Assembly (NCBI GenBank): GCA_000469685.2 | Contig: LS997567.1 | Coordinates: forward strand, 2,674,663-2,738,662 | Origin: Haemonchus contortus | Taxonomy: Eukaryota > Nematoda > Chromadorea > Rhabditida > Trichostrongylidae | Direction: 5' to 3' | DNA length: 64,000 nucleotides | Shown: positions 22,791 to 34,306 of the stretch, one piece after another | How positions within the stretch are numbered: the first letter of the stretch is position 1 | Layout of the letters: every line of letters starts with the position of its first letter | The notes under the pieces: model-generated | Databases searched by the model: none | Told to the model about the DNA's origin: nothing | Seen by the model: the letters and a program-made list of their open reading frames with translations, nothing else | Position numbers and translations under genes: made by a program

Positions 22791-23353
22791 CTCAGCCCCC
22801 CTCCCCTCTTTGCAAACCCCACCCACTTCAAGCTTCGAATCACATTACTTTTATTACCTCCAGACACCTTTTGCCCGCGTTCTAAAACGCATCTAAAAAG
22901 ACTTAATAATTTTGATGTAAGCCCCGCTCACTTGTTTTACGCCATATTTCTGAACAGAGTTATAAATTTTTGATCTAAGCCCCGCCCACTTCAGTGCCAA
23001 CCCGCCTACTTCTGGGGTTTGACCACATTTGTTCTTTTACACCTTAATACTTTTTGCCGCATCCCAGAACATTTCTGAATAGAATTATAAATTTTCTATC
23101 TAAGCCCCGCCCACTTTAGTGCCAACCCCGCCCACTTCTGGGATTTGACCACATTTGTTCTTTTACACCTTAATACCTTTTTGCCGCGTCCCAGAACTTT
23201 TCTGAATAGAGTTATGAATTTTTGATCTAAGCCCCGCCCACTTTGGTGCCAACCACGCCCACTTCGAGAAATTGACCACATTTGTTCCATTACCTCCAAT
23301 CACTTTTTTCCGCATTCTAGAACGTTTCCGAACGAAGTTACACTAATTTTTGA
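22791..23353 (+). repeat. 125-127 bp tandem repeat array
   Basis: Units begin at about 22791, 22917, 22975, 23100 and 23227, with a repeated CTAAGCCCCGCCCACTT block followed by a TTTGACCACATTTGTTC block, a CACCTTAATAC block and a CCAGAACxTTTCTGAAT block. The first unit is diverged and the second is truncated to 58 bp. The last three units are clear and similar. GC-rich boxes alternate with AT-rich stretches. Confidence 0.85.
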
Positions 23354-23377
23354 AAAGTAGCTTTCACCTTAACGTAC

Positions 23378-23710
23378 GCCCCGCCCCTCGTGGGCGGGGC
23401 TCCGCTGTACTTACGCATGCCCAGCACACATAAGGCCTTGCTCACTCTTTATATTTTTTTCCTGGCCTCGACGCCTTCGTTGAATCGAGTTATGAATCTC
23501 TGTGGAAAGTACCGCCCACTGCGAGAACGCTCCGCCCACCGACGGTAAATTTCCTTCATTTTAATTTTTGACCCATCTCTCACCTTTGCACATTTTTTCC
23601 GGTGTCTGGAATGTTATGAGACCGAATTGGAAGAATTCGCCCATGACCCCGCCCAATTCCTGCGCACGCCCCGCCCCTTGGGGGCGGAGCTCCGCTGAGC
23701 TCACGTGTGC
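23378..23710. repeat. Pair of GC-box palindromes flanking a related unit
   Basis: GCCCCGCCC-CTCGT-GGGCGGGGC at 23378-23400 is a perfect 9-bp inverted repeat. A related block, GCCCCGCCCCTTGGGGGCGG, lies at about 23667. Both are followed by AGCTCCGCTG-like or GCTCCGCTGTACTTACG-like sequence. They look like copies of one unit about 290 bp apart, adjoining the tandem array. Confidence 0.7.
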
Positions 23711-23797
23711 TCTGTTGGTCCTGCCTTATGCTCGACCCATTCCAAACTTGACCCGATCTCTACAGTTGCTTCGTCAGATGATACTGAAATTTGCGAC

Positions 23798-23882
23798 GAC
23801 AAACAGACAAACAGACAAACAAACAGACAAACATACAGACACACCAAGGATGTGGTTTATATTATATATATATATATATATT
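23798..23882. repeat. ACAGACAA and TA microsatellites
   Basis: A (ACAGACAA)n-like stretch at about 23801-23842 is followed by alternating TA at about 23862-23880. Simple sequence; no coding claim. Confidence 0.85.
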
Positions 23883-25627
23883 ACATAACATTTATATGCT
23901 ACATTTTCGCCTGAGATGTTTCTGGATTTTGGTGCCCGAACTCGGGGACATTTTATAGTGTACACATTATGCACATAGAATCTTGTAATAGCAGTGAGCA
24001 ACCACTAGTATTTCCTAAAATATGTTACATATTGGAATAATAGACTCACATGAGCAAAAATTACGATATACGAAGCACTTATCGATTTTTTCCCAAGTTC
24101 ATTCAGTTATTCCTGACGGAACCGAAAAATCAAGGAGTTTGCGGTTTCATGTCAACCATGTAAACAGAGTATCCAGTTTATCTCTAGTTGAAGCGAAATG
24201 GTGTAAAACACACTGTGGAAGAAGGTTAAGCTCTCGAATGATAGCATAATCGTGCTATAGGTGAAATCTTTGTTTGGGGTAGGTCCTGTCCCAAATTGAA
24301 CTGCACTCAACATGTAAAGCTATGCCACTGTACAGGTATGCATCAGAGCGGTTACCCATTTGCTTGAAAACGTGGTTCAAAGGCCGTTAGAAAACCTAAC
24401 AAGGAAAATAAGAAAAACCCAAAGAGAGATTGACTTCGAAGCTCAGGGGAACTGAACACGGGGAACCCCAAAGAATAGGTTGGGGGACGTAGACATGAAG
24501 CATTTCTACCGACCCAAGACTAGACGATGCCTTGATTAGGGAGGGGTAAGTAGCTGGGCTAGCTTCAGGGTTTTAGGAAAAAAAACACTCCAAGTTCCCG
24601 TAGCAAGAGCGGTTTGATTTTTCAATTTCTGTACCGTCATTATTGGTTACACCCAAACAGGATAAATCGTTGCCAAGAAGGGGGACAAGGGTCGTAAAAT
24701 CACAATTTATGGATAAGTTTTAGGGAACCTCTTCACGCTGAGAAGCGGAAGTGGTGGCGGAGAATATGCATCGGTGGCGAAGAGAGCGAGAAAATTCGTC
24801 GACTTAGCAAAAAGTATGGTTTATTAAGAAGGGTGAAAATTGAAGTTGCTTGACATTAACATGACAGAAATGGCATGTGAGGGGTATCACGTCTTCTCGC
24901 TTGCATTACACCTCCAAAAATCCAAATAAAAGTGTTATTGTGGGAACAATTACATAAAGCAGTGAATTGTGGCGCCACCACTACACAATTGTTCCTGACA
25001 CCAAGTCCAGATTAACCCCCCCCCCCAACAAGGCAAAGCAAATCATTGTCCTCCTATGTATGATGTAGTGTCACATAATCGAAGTGGAATTTGATAATTG
25101 CAGCTGCTTCCCGATGGGCTTCTAGTGAAGATTCCATGTACCTTATTACCAGGTCGATGCTGCCAACACTTGAAGAAAGGGTCCACCAGGAAGTGTCGAG
25201 GCTTGCGATATACAACGACTATGAGGGCAAGAAATGGATGCATCAAGATGGGGCTAGGAAAGAGACATCGCAATGATCACCCATACACTGCCAAAAGTGT
25301 GAGAGCGCTCTGGTTAGTACAAAAGGTGTGAGGGCTGCAAGATGATCAGGTAAGAAATGCCTTATTAGTAAACGACTAATTGCTCAGGAGAAACGGGCAA
25401 TAAGATCCTCAAAGCATAGGCAGACAGATGTGGATAGGAAGAGTCTCACCGAAACCGAGGCCATACGATCAAGGGGAAGCAGCTACAGTTGAACTTTGCG
25501 AGAGCGCGAGATCTAGCTAGGAAAGGGAAAAAATTTAGGGCCAGAAAGGTAGACGACAGGACAACCATGCAAACAGCTACGGCTCAGCCGAATATGAGGG
25601 ACCAGCGTCTGCTATAGTATGGCGAGA

Positions 25628-25700
25628 AAGCAACGGAACCACCCCATTCGAGAAGAGAAGTAATGTAGTTCTCTTCTCGAATGGGGTGGTTCCGTTGCTT
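25628..25700. repeat. Perfect 32-bp inverted repeat, 9-nt loop
   Basis: Positions 25628-25659 and 25669-25700 are exact reverse complements, with loop GTAATGTAG. The arms start AAGCAACGGAACC. Complementarity stops abruptly at the outer ends. The zero-mismatch arms in an otherwise decayed repeat block suggest a very recent event or an assembly or amplification artefact. Confidence 0.85.
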
Positions 25701-25769
25701 CTTCTTCTAAGTCTATAGGAAGGACCCATGGGGGGAACATCAAAGAAGAGGTAGGATCTCTCTGAAGCC

Positions 25770-26240
25770 GTAATGGCAGAAGGCACTGCTGAGGGAAGGA
25801 ACTGGTGACGATTGACAAGAACAGCGAACCTGCGAAAGCACGGCACTAAAGAAGGAGTGGGCGAAGAAGCTAGAAGAACAACAAGAAGGATGAGATGGAA
25901 ACCACCCTATAGGATCTTGCAATTTCAATTTTTTACATGTACATTCAAACTTGAATATAGCTTTCTTGATACTGAAGTGAATTTTTGAACGCTACTTATA
26001 TCGAATACGTGAAACAGGGAATTTTCGCTTCTCAATCTTTTTTCAATATATGAAACGAATAACACCATGATACCCAAATAACACAGAATTTGCCATAAAC
26101 AAAACTCTATTTCGAAAAAAAAGTTCTTCATTAACCATCAATCGGACGGAGGTGATTGGGTGACCAGTGGCAGGCACACTATCACCCCTTTCCCATATCC
26201 AAAATCGTGACACGTCTTCGAATAATAGTTCCATCAGGGC
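25770..26240 (+). repeat. Composite repeat copy with degraded tRNA-like head
   Basis: Module order: a purine-rich AGAAGAACAACAAGAAGGAT block, then ATAGGATCTTGCAATTTCAA, then GAACGCTACTTATATCGAAT and ACGTGAAACAGGGAATTTTC, then CAATCGGACGGAGGTGATTGG. The tRNA-like head at 26145-26215 is decayed and its tail is missing. Confidence 0.65.
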
Positions 26241-26639
26241 ATAACCTGCAGCTTTTGAAGCCCTTATTGATTATTATGAGTTTTATAACAAATTCTTGAC
26301 AGAAACGAAAAATAAAAAAATTTGCGGTTTCAAGCCCTTCATATGAACAGTGGACGAGGTTTCACTCTGGTTGCTTGTAAGATTCGATCGACGTTAAAAT
26401 ACACTGACAAAATGGGAGAAGCTATCGGATGATAGCATTATCGTGCCTTCGGGGGGCGGAAACCTGGTTTACTTGGACTGGGCCACCTACTACATGTACA
26501 AGTAGTCATGAAGCGATGCATCGGTCACTTTGTACGGAGCCAGTCATCTCTCCCATCAGTCATCTTGATCTTGATGCGTGGAATTCATTCACTTATTTCA
26601 TTCATTACACTAGGATATATGCAGGGTCGGTTCATCTAC

Positions 26640-27110
26640 GAATATCATTAACTTCAACGCTGTTACAAAGTTGTACCATCGGTTATATCGAGAAGCTGAA
26701 CGATGAACAAGCATGTCCATGCGGGAAGAATACAAGAAGTTGAGCCCACGAGAATAGTTGAGAGCAGCCGTTCGTTGCATCCAAGTGGTCATCGAAGAGT
26801 CAGAATCGGAACTGAAGCGCAGTTGAGCCGAAAGGACCAAGCGATTCGCCGATGACCCGTTGCCAGGGAAGTTACTGGATTCTTCGGGCGAAACGAGAAC
26901 CAAAGTAGCGTTGACTAGGTGATCGGACTCTTCACCCACCTCCGACCGAAAGGAATGGAACCTCCTATGCTTCGCGCCCTTCGAACGAGTGGGCCCACGG
27001 AAGCACGAGGGCCTGAAGAAGGGACAAATGGAAACGTTAGTGGCGCTCGGGTAATTTGCTGTAAAACGGTACGACAGGTACAAGTACTGGTACTTCTCTG
27101 GGACATTACC
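26640..27110 (+). pseudogene. Decayed RTE-type reverse transcriptase C-terminus
   Basis: Read on the plus strand with frame changes and stops, the DNA resembles the C-terminal part of RTE-clade non-LTR retrotransposon polyproteins. Around 26880-26930 there is an AKRE...TR-SD stretch, and around 27000-27050 a RRDKWKR-WRS stretch matching the conserved 'ARDRDKWK-YWRPL' end of these proteins. The gene body is broken by frameshifts and stops and is non-functional. The long minus-strand open frame over the same bases is incidental. I am moderately sure of the family and have no alignment. Confidence 0.5.
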
Positions 27111-27679
27111 GAATCTCACCTCAAACCTTATATTCAGAAGATCCGATCCAGGAATGTCTGAGCGGAAACTACTACACAAGGCAACAGGCAGAATCACAAT
27201 CTTTGAACAGCCGATAGAAAGGAATGACTAATAACAGACATCCCATTCTCATCTTTCATGAGTGCTAGACGGTCAGAAACCCTACTGGAACAATTGCAGC
27301 TTAATACTGATATCATTCCATCTTTTTCCAGATTCCTTATCCCAACACAGGTGTACACCACACAGCCTGGGCAGCTTCCCGACCACCTCAGGTAGTCGCG
27401 CTCTTACTTTGCAACCGTACATCGAAAATCGGACAGGTCTCGATCATGGTTACCAGTTCCTCGATGGCTTCATTAGTTTACTGTAAATTGGTAGGACTAC
27501 TTTGAGAAATTTCCTAGTACTGTCCCCTTTACACAAAAAATTGTCTTCCTATCTGGAAACGGATCTATATGAGGTTTGACAGACCGAATCGTTGCGCGGG
27601 AACAGAAAACGCCGGCATTCCAAATCTTCCAACATTCGACTTACTGTTCTCAGATTACCACAAGTTGCAGAGCTACTTT

Positions 27680-28430
27680 GGAACGGTACCGCCCAAACCG
27701 CAGAGGAATTGGTTTGAGACTTCCATATGTTCTATAGCTAAAATACTTTTTTGATATGCGCTACGGCTCCTTGACCTGTTTGAAACATTTCGAAAATTCC
27801 TTATTACTACTCCCTCTACACAATACAACTACTTTTTCATTCGACAACAGATCAATAAGCGAACTAACCCACGAAATCGTTGGGCGGATACTACTGTATC
27901 AGGCAATGGCGAGAATTTGAGCATTTCGGATCCAGCTGAAGGCATTTATAACCTTCAAGCTCTATGCAAGCTCAATTTCCACGGAAAGTAAAGATTCAGA
28001 AAAGTTGTAGGATTAAACATGGCTATTTTCTTCTCAAAATAAAAAACGTTTTGAGTGACAAGATGCTCTTCAACATTAATTTCGCTTTGAGAGGCATATA
28101 GTCATTCAGAATGCTTCTCATTTTATGAAGATTAGATCAAGAATGATTTTCGTAAGCCATAGTGATGGGAGAAGACGATGTAGATGGAAGAGATTGGTGA
28201 TGACTGACAAAAAAGGCAAATCCGGCATTGGACCAAGGAAGGAGGAGAACAATTGAGAAGAATTACAAGAGGAACAATGAAGGAACCACCTCCTAGGATG
28301 TGGCAGTTCCAATTTTTCACAATTTGTACATTTTGTTGTGGAATAACGAATCGGTATCCCGGGTTTCCTGAACGCTGCTTATACCAAACACGTGAAACGG
28401 GGAATTTTCAATTTTCAACCTTGCTTGAAA
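27680..28430 (+). repeat. Long dispersed repeat A, copy 1
   Basis: This matches 34307-35050 over about 740 bp with scattered differences. Shared blocks include GAGACTTCCATATGTTCTAT or its variant, ATGCxCTACGGCTCCTTGA, TACTGTATCAGGCAATGGCG, GAGAATTTGAGCATTTCGGA, GGATTAAACATGGCTAT and TCATTCAGAATG. The right end runs into the AACGCTGCTTATACC / ACGTGAAACGGGG block, but no tRNA-like head follows here. A related, more diverged stretch lies at 36730-36880. Confidence 0.75.
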
Positions 28431-29109
28431 TACACCACAAAAATCATGTATTAGGTCTACCTAAAATTTTTTGCAAACATTTGCCTCGAGCTTTCAAATT
28501 CCTAAATTTTTTTGCGCCACTGAAGCTCCGCCAACTGATATTACTTGAGCACGCGATAAGGATGAAGGTAAGGTCAAAGTTAGCGCTTGACATAAAGTTA
28601 GACATAATTAGTAGACAGTAAAGCTACTAAAACATGGAAAATATAAATTAATATAACAATAATCGATATTCCCACCAAAATAAAATTATTATTCCATGAG
28701 CAGGCCCTGCATTTTTCAGCCGACTTTTCAATTATAGATGCAAAGGATTCATTCCCCTTTGCGGACTGAAAACTTTCCGTTTCACGTAGTTGATTTGGAT
28801 AGCATCCGGAAACGTTCGAAAGTAGAAAGGATCCGGATCATGTAATAAAGCGCGTTGTACATAATCAGAAATATAATGAGCTGGTTGTCAAATAGAATTG
28901 TTTCTTTTATTTTGCAGAACACTGTTGATCCGAAATTCCGTTCTCTTCGCGAACTTCGATATTAATCTCTACATATTTCAAAAGTGATTGTAGGATCAAA
29001 AATTCCCGCTTCACGTTTTGATTAAACTAGCGTTCGGAATCTCGATTCAATGACGTGAATTACCCGATATTACCCGATTATATTTGTATAAAACATATTT
29101 GCGAGAACC

Positions 29110-30330
29110 GTTACTGTACCACCTCTATATGTACATACTTCACCTGGTGACTCACCTCAGGAGCCAAAGAGGTACATGAGCTACAAAAGGATGCATCTGG
29201 ACACAGAACAGTTACCCATACTCGGCTGAAAGTATGGGAACAGTACCCGCTATGGTTTGGAAAACGTTGTGAAGGCCATTGCACAACTTTACAAGAATTG
29301 CCCATTGAAAGGATGACTCTGAACTTGAGAGAACTGCTAACACGAAGAACACCAAAGAGTAGCTGGGGAGTAGACATGAAGCACTTTACCGGAACCAGGA
29401 CCAGATTTTGCATCGATGTAGGGGAAGTAGCTATGGCTGAAGTATGCGATGGCGTTAGATTCAAATGGGCAGGGAGAAAAACCTTCATTACACCCCCCCC
29501 CCTTCTTTCGACGTTTGAACGACTCTGGTCCGACTTAGGAACGGTTTTCTCGCATGGACATGATCGATGTTGGCTTTGTATGAACTTAGAAACCAAAGCA
29601 GTCCTAATTACCAATCGCAAAGGGAATTCCATAAAACTCAACGGTAAACTGCTTAAAACCATTCAGAACAGGAACGAATGGTGTTGGCACTCATGATATC
29701 GAGCTGCGGTAGGTCAATGGTACTTGCTACTTAAAGTAGCTTCGATCAAATCTCCGTAAAATCACAGGAAAGTTTCAATGTGGGCAGTGAATTCAAAGGA
29801 GATAAAGCAGTGTGTTTCTTGAAAAATGAATTCCAGCGAGTATGGAGGAAGAACAAAGCAGCCAACAAGAGCTGGCAAAAAGGGGAAGCCCAGAAGGCCT
29901 AGCTGTTCACATAAATTGCAAGGAGCTCACCATAGCCGAAGTAGCGAACAGGGAATAGGCTGGAAGACTAAGGAAAGCGGGATGAAGGGCCTTATATGAG
30001 CAGCTCGCCACTCAGTAAAGAGAAAATTTCGTGTTCAGACAGACAAAGTCCGGCGTCGTGTTAATCAAGAGACGGATGGGGAACGGCGTCAAGAACAGCG
30101 GCGGTCTCACCTTTAGAAAACCAGCCGAGTTCAGGTGCAGGTGGAACAGTAGCAAGGCTTAGGCTGTAACTGTGAAGACTGGTTCAATGGCCGCATGGAT
30201 AACATGGAGAAAGGTATACTGGTATCCTTCGTGACTGATGGTGCTCCGTGATGCTCAAGATAAAAATAAAGCGGTCAGTGGAGAAGCTCACAAAGTTATC
30301 TTGAGACAATAAGTGCTCGTGCGAAGGCGG
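29110..30330 (+). other. Unassigned repeat-like block with open frames
   Basis: A plus-strand open frame of 132 codons spans 29298-29696 and broken open frames continue to about 30.3 kb. I recognise no domain. A stretch near 29360-29420 containing GTAGACATGAAGCA resembles 24485-24510, suggesting the block is repetitive. It also contains a 10-C run at 29493-29502. It is probably the relic of a mobile element of unknown class rather than a host gene. Confidence 0.35.
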
Positions 30331-30639
30331 AAACTATGAAAAGCAGCTGCACTCATCGGAAATGAGGTGTTGAGATGGTCTCATGTTCGTACTGACTGAG
30401 GTACAAACGAAAACGTCAAGAACGCCCACGCAAACAGCCCTTATCCAGCTGAAGATGAAAAAGCAGTGCTTGAAAAGGTATGGGCATAAAATGAGATAGA
30501 CGCAGAACCACCGGATTAGAGAAGCATATATGTGGTTCGAGTCGAGGAAAAGAGGCCCCGCGGAACGAAAAAATTGAGTAGAACGAAACCAAGAAGGATA
30601 TCGTCGAAGCCAAGACGACTGCAGAAGACATCGTAGGAA

Positions 30640-31187
30640 ACTGACAAGGGAACCCTGCGATGGCACGGCACTAAAGGAGGGGTCGGAGAGGAGGTCAGAA
30701 GAACAACACGAAGGATGAGATAGAAACTACCCTATAGGATTTGCACTTTCATTTTTTTATCCGTGGGGAAGCGATGATCCATTGCGACTTATATGTGGGC
30801 CGAAATAAGGCGCCCACATTTCTCTATTCCAGCCCTCAGTACTCGAAAGCGCAGAAGCGTGACTGTTTGCATATGTATGAAACGTTACTGACCCATAACA
30901 GCTCGTTTCGCACCCCATGAGACGATTACTAAACAGTAATGACTAAGTGCACCCTATATATTTTTTACAAATATATTATTCTCAAATAAATATACAATAC
31001 AAATCTTTGTGCACATATTATCGAGCTGGATTTCTGAACGCTACTTATACCAAATACGTGAAACGGGAGAATTTTCGCTTTTCCTTTTTTGCCAAAATTT
31101 GAAGCGAATAACATCAAAACAGATTAAACAGTATCTACTATCAACAAAGTTCTATTTGAAAAAAAAACATTTTTAATCACCACCAAT
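30640..31187 (+). repeat. Composite repeat copy, upstream modules
   Basis: Order: GAGGTCAGAAGAACAACACG, a CCCTATAGGATTTGCACTTT block, AACAGCTCGTTTCGCACCCC, GACGATTACTAAACAGTAAT, then GAACGCTACTTATACCAAAT and ACGTGAAACGGGAGAATTTT. It leads directly into the tRNA-like module at 31188. The same order occurs at 31.84-32.39 kb. Confidence 0.75.
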
Positions 31188-31425
31188 CGGGCGGAGGTGG
31201 GTTAGTGGCTAGTTGGCCACTATGACACACGCATGGTCACAGGTTCGATTCCCGGTTCGATATCCGCCTCGGCCAACCAAGTCTTCCATCCCTCCGGGGT
31301 CGTGCAATTGGTACCAGACTCGTCTGAGAGGATAAAAGCACTAACTTGTACATCGGCTGGTCACCGCAAGCAATTGTATAGGCCACACCCCATTCAACAC
31401 ATAAAATTTGAAATGATCTTAAGTT
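31188..31425 (+). repeat. tRNA-derived SINE-like repeat, best tRNA-like head
   Basis: The head starts GGGCGGAGG, has an A box TGGGTTAGTGG and B box GGTTCGATTCC, and ends TATCCGCC. GGCGGA can pair with TCCGCC as a tRNA acceptor-like stem. The tail has GGTACCAGACTCGTCTGAGA, ACTTGTACATCGGCTGG and CAATTGTATAGGCCACA. It is not a functional tRNA gene, because no clean anticodon arm could be drawn. Confidence 0.75.
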
Positions 31426-31839
31426 GACAGTGAAAGAAAGTTATCGATAGTAAGGAACGCTAAGTCATCGATCATAAGATCATAAAGGATTTTCAGTCAA
31501 AAAAAATTGCCAAAAAACACAATGTTCAAAGCAGAACCCGCTCAGCAATACAGCAATTCTGAGAAAAATGCTTCGTGAACTTGTGATGAAACATGTTTTG
31601 TATACGTCAAGGTTCAAACTACATATTCTAAACCGCCAAACACACTTCCCATGAGAGGTAGAGGATCAGAACATCTATAGGATTGAATGGCTATTCTCTT
31701 TTTTGAATGAGAAGCGTTCTGAATGACTATATGTCTTCCAAAATATGAAATTATTACCTCTATTCTGAAGAAACGTATAGTCATTCAGAATGTTTCTCAT
31801 CTTAAGAAGGTTGGATCAAAAAGGATTTACCATAGCTAT

Positions 31840-32393
31840 AGTTATGGCAAAAGTGCTGTAGATAGAAGGAATTGACGACGACCGACAAAACAGCAAATCC
31901 TGCAACGGCAGTGGACCGAAGGAGAAGAAGCAAAAGAAGCAAGATGAATCACAACAAGAACAAGAGAGGATCCATAGGATCTCCCAATTTCAATTTTTCA
32001 CCAGTGGGAAAGCCATGATCTCCACCCCAGCCCTCAGTACATGAGAGGTAAGCGAGGAGTGCATGGTGCCGGAGGCTGCAAATTGTTTGTCTGAGTCTGA
32101 AATACTACCGACCCAGTTCAGCTCGTTTCGAACCCCACAAGACGATTACTGCACGGTAATGACAGAGTTTACCCTAGATATTTTTCGCAAACATGTTACC
32201 CACAAATACAAGTCTTCTTCACCTACTGGAAAGGATTTCTGAACGTTACTTATACCAAATACGTGAAACGGGGAATTTTCGCTACTCAAACTTTTTTTTC
32301 AAAACTTCAAGCAAATAACACCGACATACACAGCTTATACACTATCTGCTAAGGACAAAATTCTGCTTGGGAAAAAACTTTTTCTAATCACCA
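31840..32393 (+). repeat. Composite repeat copy, upstream modules
   Basis: This carries the AAATCCTGCAACGGCAGTGG block, purine-rich GAAGAAGCAAAAGAAGCAAG, GGATCTCCCAATTTCAATTT, CAGTTCAGCTCGTTTCGAAC, GTAATGACAGAGTTTACCCT and GAACGTTACTTATACC, then the tRNA-like module. It is the most complete upstream part among the copies. Confidence 0.75.
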
Positions 32394-32700
32394 CCAATCG
32401 GGCGAACATGGTTTAGTGGCAAAAGGCGCACTACCACACACACATGGTCACGGGTTCAAATCCCTGATCAGTCTCTGCCCAAACAACGAAGCCTCCCATC
32501 GCTACAGGGTCGGTCGATTGGTACCAGACTCGGTTGGGGAGAATAAAAGCACTGACTTGTACATTGGCTGGCTACCGCAAGTCATTGAAAAGGCTACATA
32601 CGCTTTCAAAACGCCACTGAGATTCTGAATGGAAGCCGAACGTGCGGGCGCATCCATCAGACAGGATTAATTATTTCTCAAGACTTAGACTTCATATTAA
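32394..32700 (+). repeat. tRNA-derived SINE-like repeat
   Basis: A box TGGTTTAGTGG, B box GGGTTCAAATCC, then TTGGTACCAGACTCGG, ACTGACTTGTACATTGGCTG and GAGATTCTGAATGGAAG. A CCACAACC-AACTT-GTTGTGG palindrome follows at about 32700-32720. Confidence 0.75.
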
Positions 32701-33190
32701 TCCACAACCAACTTGTTGTGGTTATTATTACTCTCTGGCTACGGATCTCCTTCATCGTGGACCATGTCTCAATGAAGGATCTCTAGACTGTCGGTGACGA
32801 TCCTAGGTAACAGTAAGGGATATGGGAATAAAACGCGAACCAGAAGATACTAGCACTTGTCCAGAGGCACAGGTGGAATAAGAGGATGGACCACCTCTTT
32901 CTGCTGGGTCAGGTCGATTTGAGTCGTTCGATATCTCCTGTTCCACTCCCTCGTAGCTGCACCATGCAGATATGGAGAATCTGTGGGTGCAGCTGGTATC
33001 ATGCACATGGGCTTAGCCAAAAGCTTTCATTCGAGTGAGCGATAAGTACTTGGGAGAGAGTCAGTGTCGCCTCCAAAAAAGAAGCCCCTTATCTACTTTG
33101 GGACAACTCTGGCGTAGCCTGGCTAGTTAAAAGCATTGGTTAGGACTTCTGAGAGAGCCTGCACGAATTTCAGAAAAATAAAAGGATGCT
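32700..33190 (+). repeat. Post-SINE module shared with 35.46-36.15 kb
   Basis: Shared blocks with 35460-36150 include TCTxTGGCTACGGATCTC, CAATGAAGGATCTCTAG, GGCACTTGTCCAGAG-like sequence, GTCGTTCGATAT, CGCTTATCCACTTTGGGAC-like sequence, AGCCTGGCTAGTTA and GAGAGAGCCTGC-like sequence. The parallel copy at 35.5-36.15 kb leads directly into an RTE endonuclease start codon; here it leads into repeat B instead. Confidence 0.7.
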
Positions 33191-33204
33191 TAAAATAAGA
33201 GGAC

Positions 33205-34170
33205 GGCGTCGGCTGTGACTATAGCCACAGAATAAAACGTTAAGCAAAAATATAAATATTAGGAGCAAACTCATAGTTTAAATAATATTTTTGTTGAAGC
33301 TGAATGATAGCAAGCTGTCAACAAAAGCGATCGGAAAATCCTTCTAAAGGGAGTCTTGAAACTGCTTAAGAGACATCAATTTCAGAGATAAAAACTTTTC
33401 TGGAGTAAAACGTCTCCCAAGTTTAACTACGTCATGAGTAGTAGGCCGTTCCTGAAGACGATGAAGAACTTGTAACAGAACACCCTGTCTTAACACCTAA
33501 TTTTTTTTAAACCGGCACTCTTGGAACTGCAGCTTAACTGATTTTAAAGAAACTGTATGAACTCTTCCTTCAAAAAAAGCCAAATCTGCGCAGCTTCGAG
33601 CAAAATAAAAAGAATTTCAACGAATGAAGCCTCCTGAATGAAGGGATGAGCTCTATTGGAGCCGTGACGATGCTATCAGGTTAATACCTCACTAAAAAAG
33701 GTAACCTGAATGGCTACGATGGCAGTGAACGGAGGCAACTAGGGAAATTTTACATAGAGGAAATCAGAAACGAGGGAGGAAGGATTTCCAACCTGCAGCT
33801 GCAGCCACAGCCTAGCATTCTGCAGCACTTTTTGGCAAAAAGGGAAACTCGGATGGTAACTAAAGCAGTCAAGTGAGAAAAACGGAATTCGTTAGGGTAG
33901 TCGGAAGAAGATCGTCTTCAATACTGTCAAGATATCAAGGTTCCGCCTCGTGAAGTATTGGTTCGCAGCACAGACCTCTCCCAGAAGACAGCCATCGAGT
34001 CGAGCACCCCAAGAAAGCAAGAGCAGGAAAGGACGACTTTAAACGGAAAACACCAGAAGCTGCCTTCCAAGAATTCCCAGAATCGGTTGAGCAGACCATG
34101 AGCAACACTACGAAGGTCACTTTACCAGAGGTGCAAAGGAAAACCAGAGGAGACTCGTGTTGAATTCAGA
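33205..34170 (+). repeat. Long dispersed repeat B, copy 2
   Basis: The partner of 20600-21510, with the same block order. It begins GTCGGCTGTGACTATAGCC and ends near AGGAAAACCAGAGGAGACT. This copy has about 80 extra bases near 33.96-34.05 kb relative to the other. No coding potential was recognised. Confidence 0.7.
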
Positions 34171-34306
34171 GCTCAACAATTTCAACTACATCTCCTTCCG
34201 ATTTCCCTAAATCATTGTGTGATCAGGAGACTACTGTTATCATCGTCCCGCTAGCTCACCCGAGCCTAACTTGAGCTGAAATTAGCTCAGTTGTAGAGCT
34301 CCTAAT

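Noticed and set aside
26610..27197. 195-codon minus-strand open frame
   Set aside because: No recognisable domain. The plus strand over the same bases carries decayed RTE reverse-transcriptase motifs.
31188..31270. Functional tRNA gene
   Set aside because: A and B boxes and partial acceptor pairing exist, but no credible anticodon arm, and the same head recurs in a dispersed repeat with a common tail.
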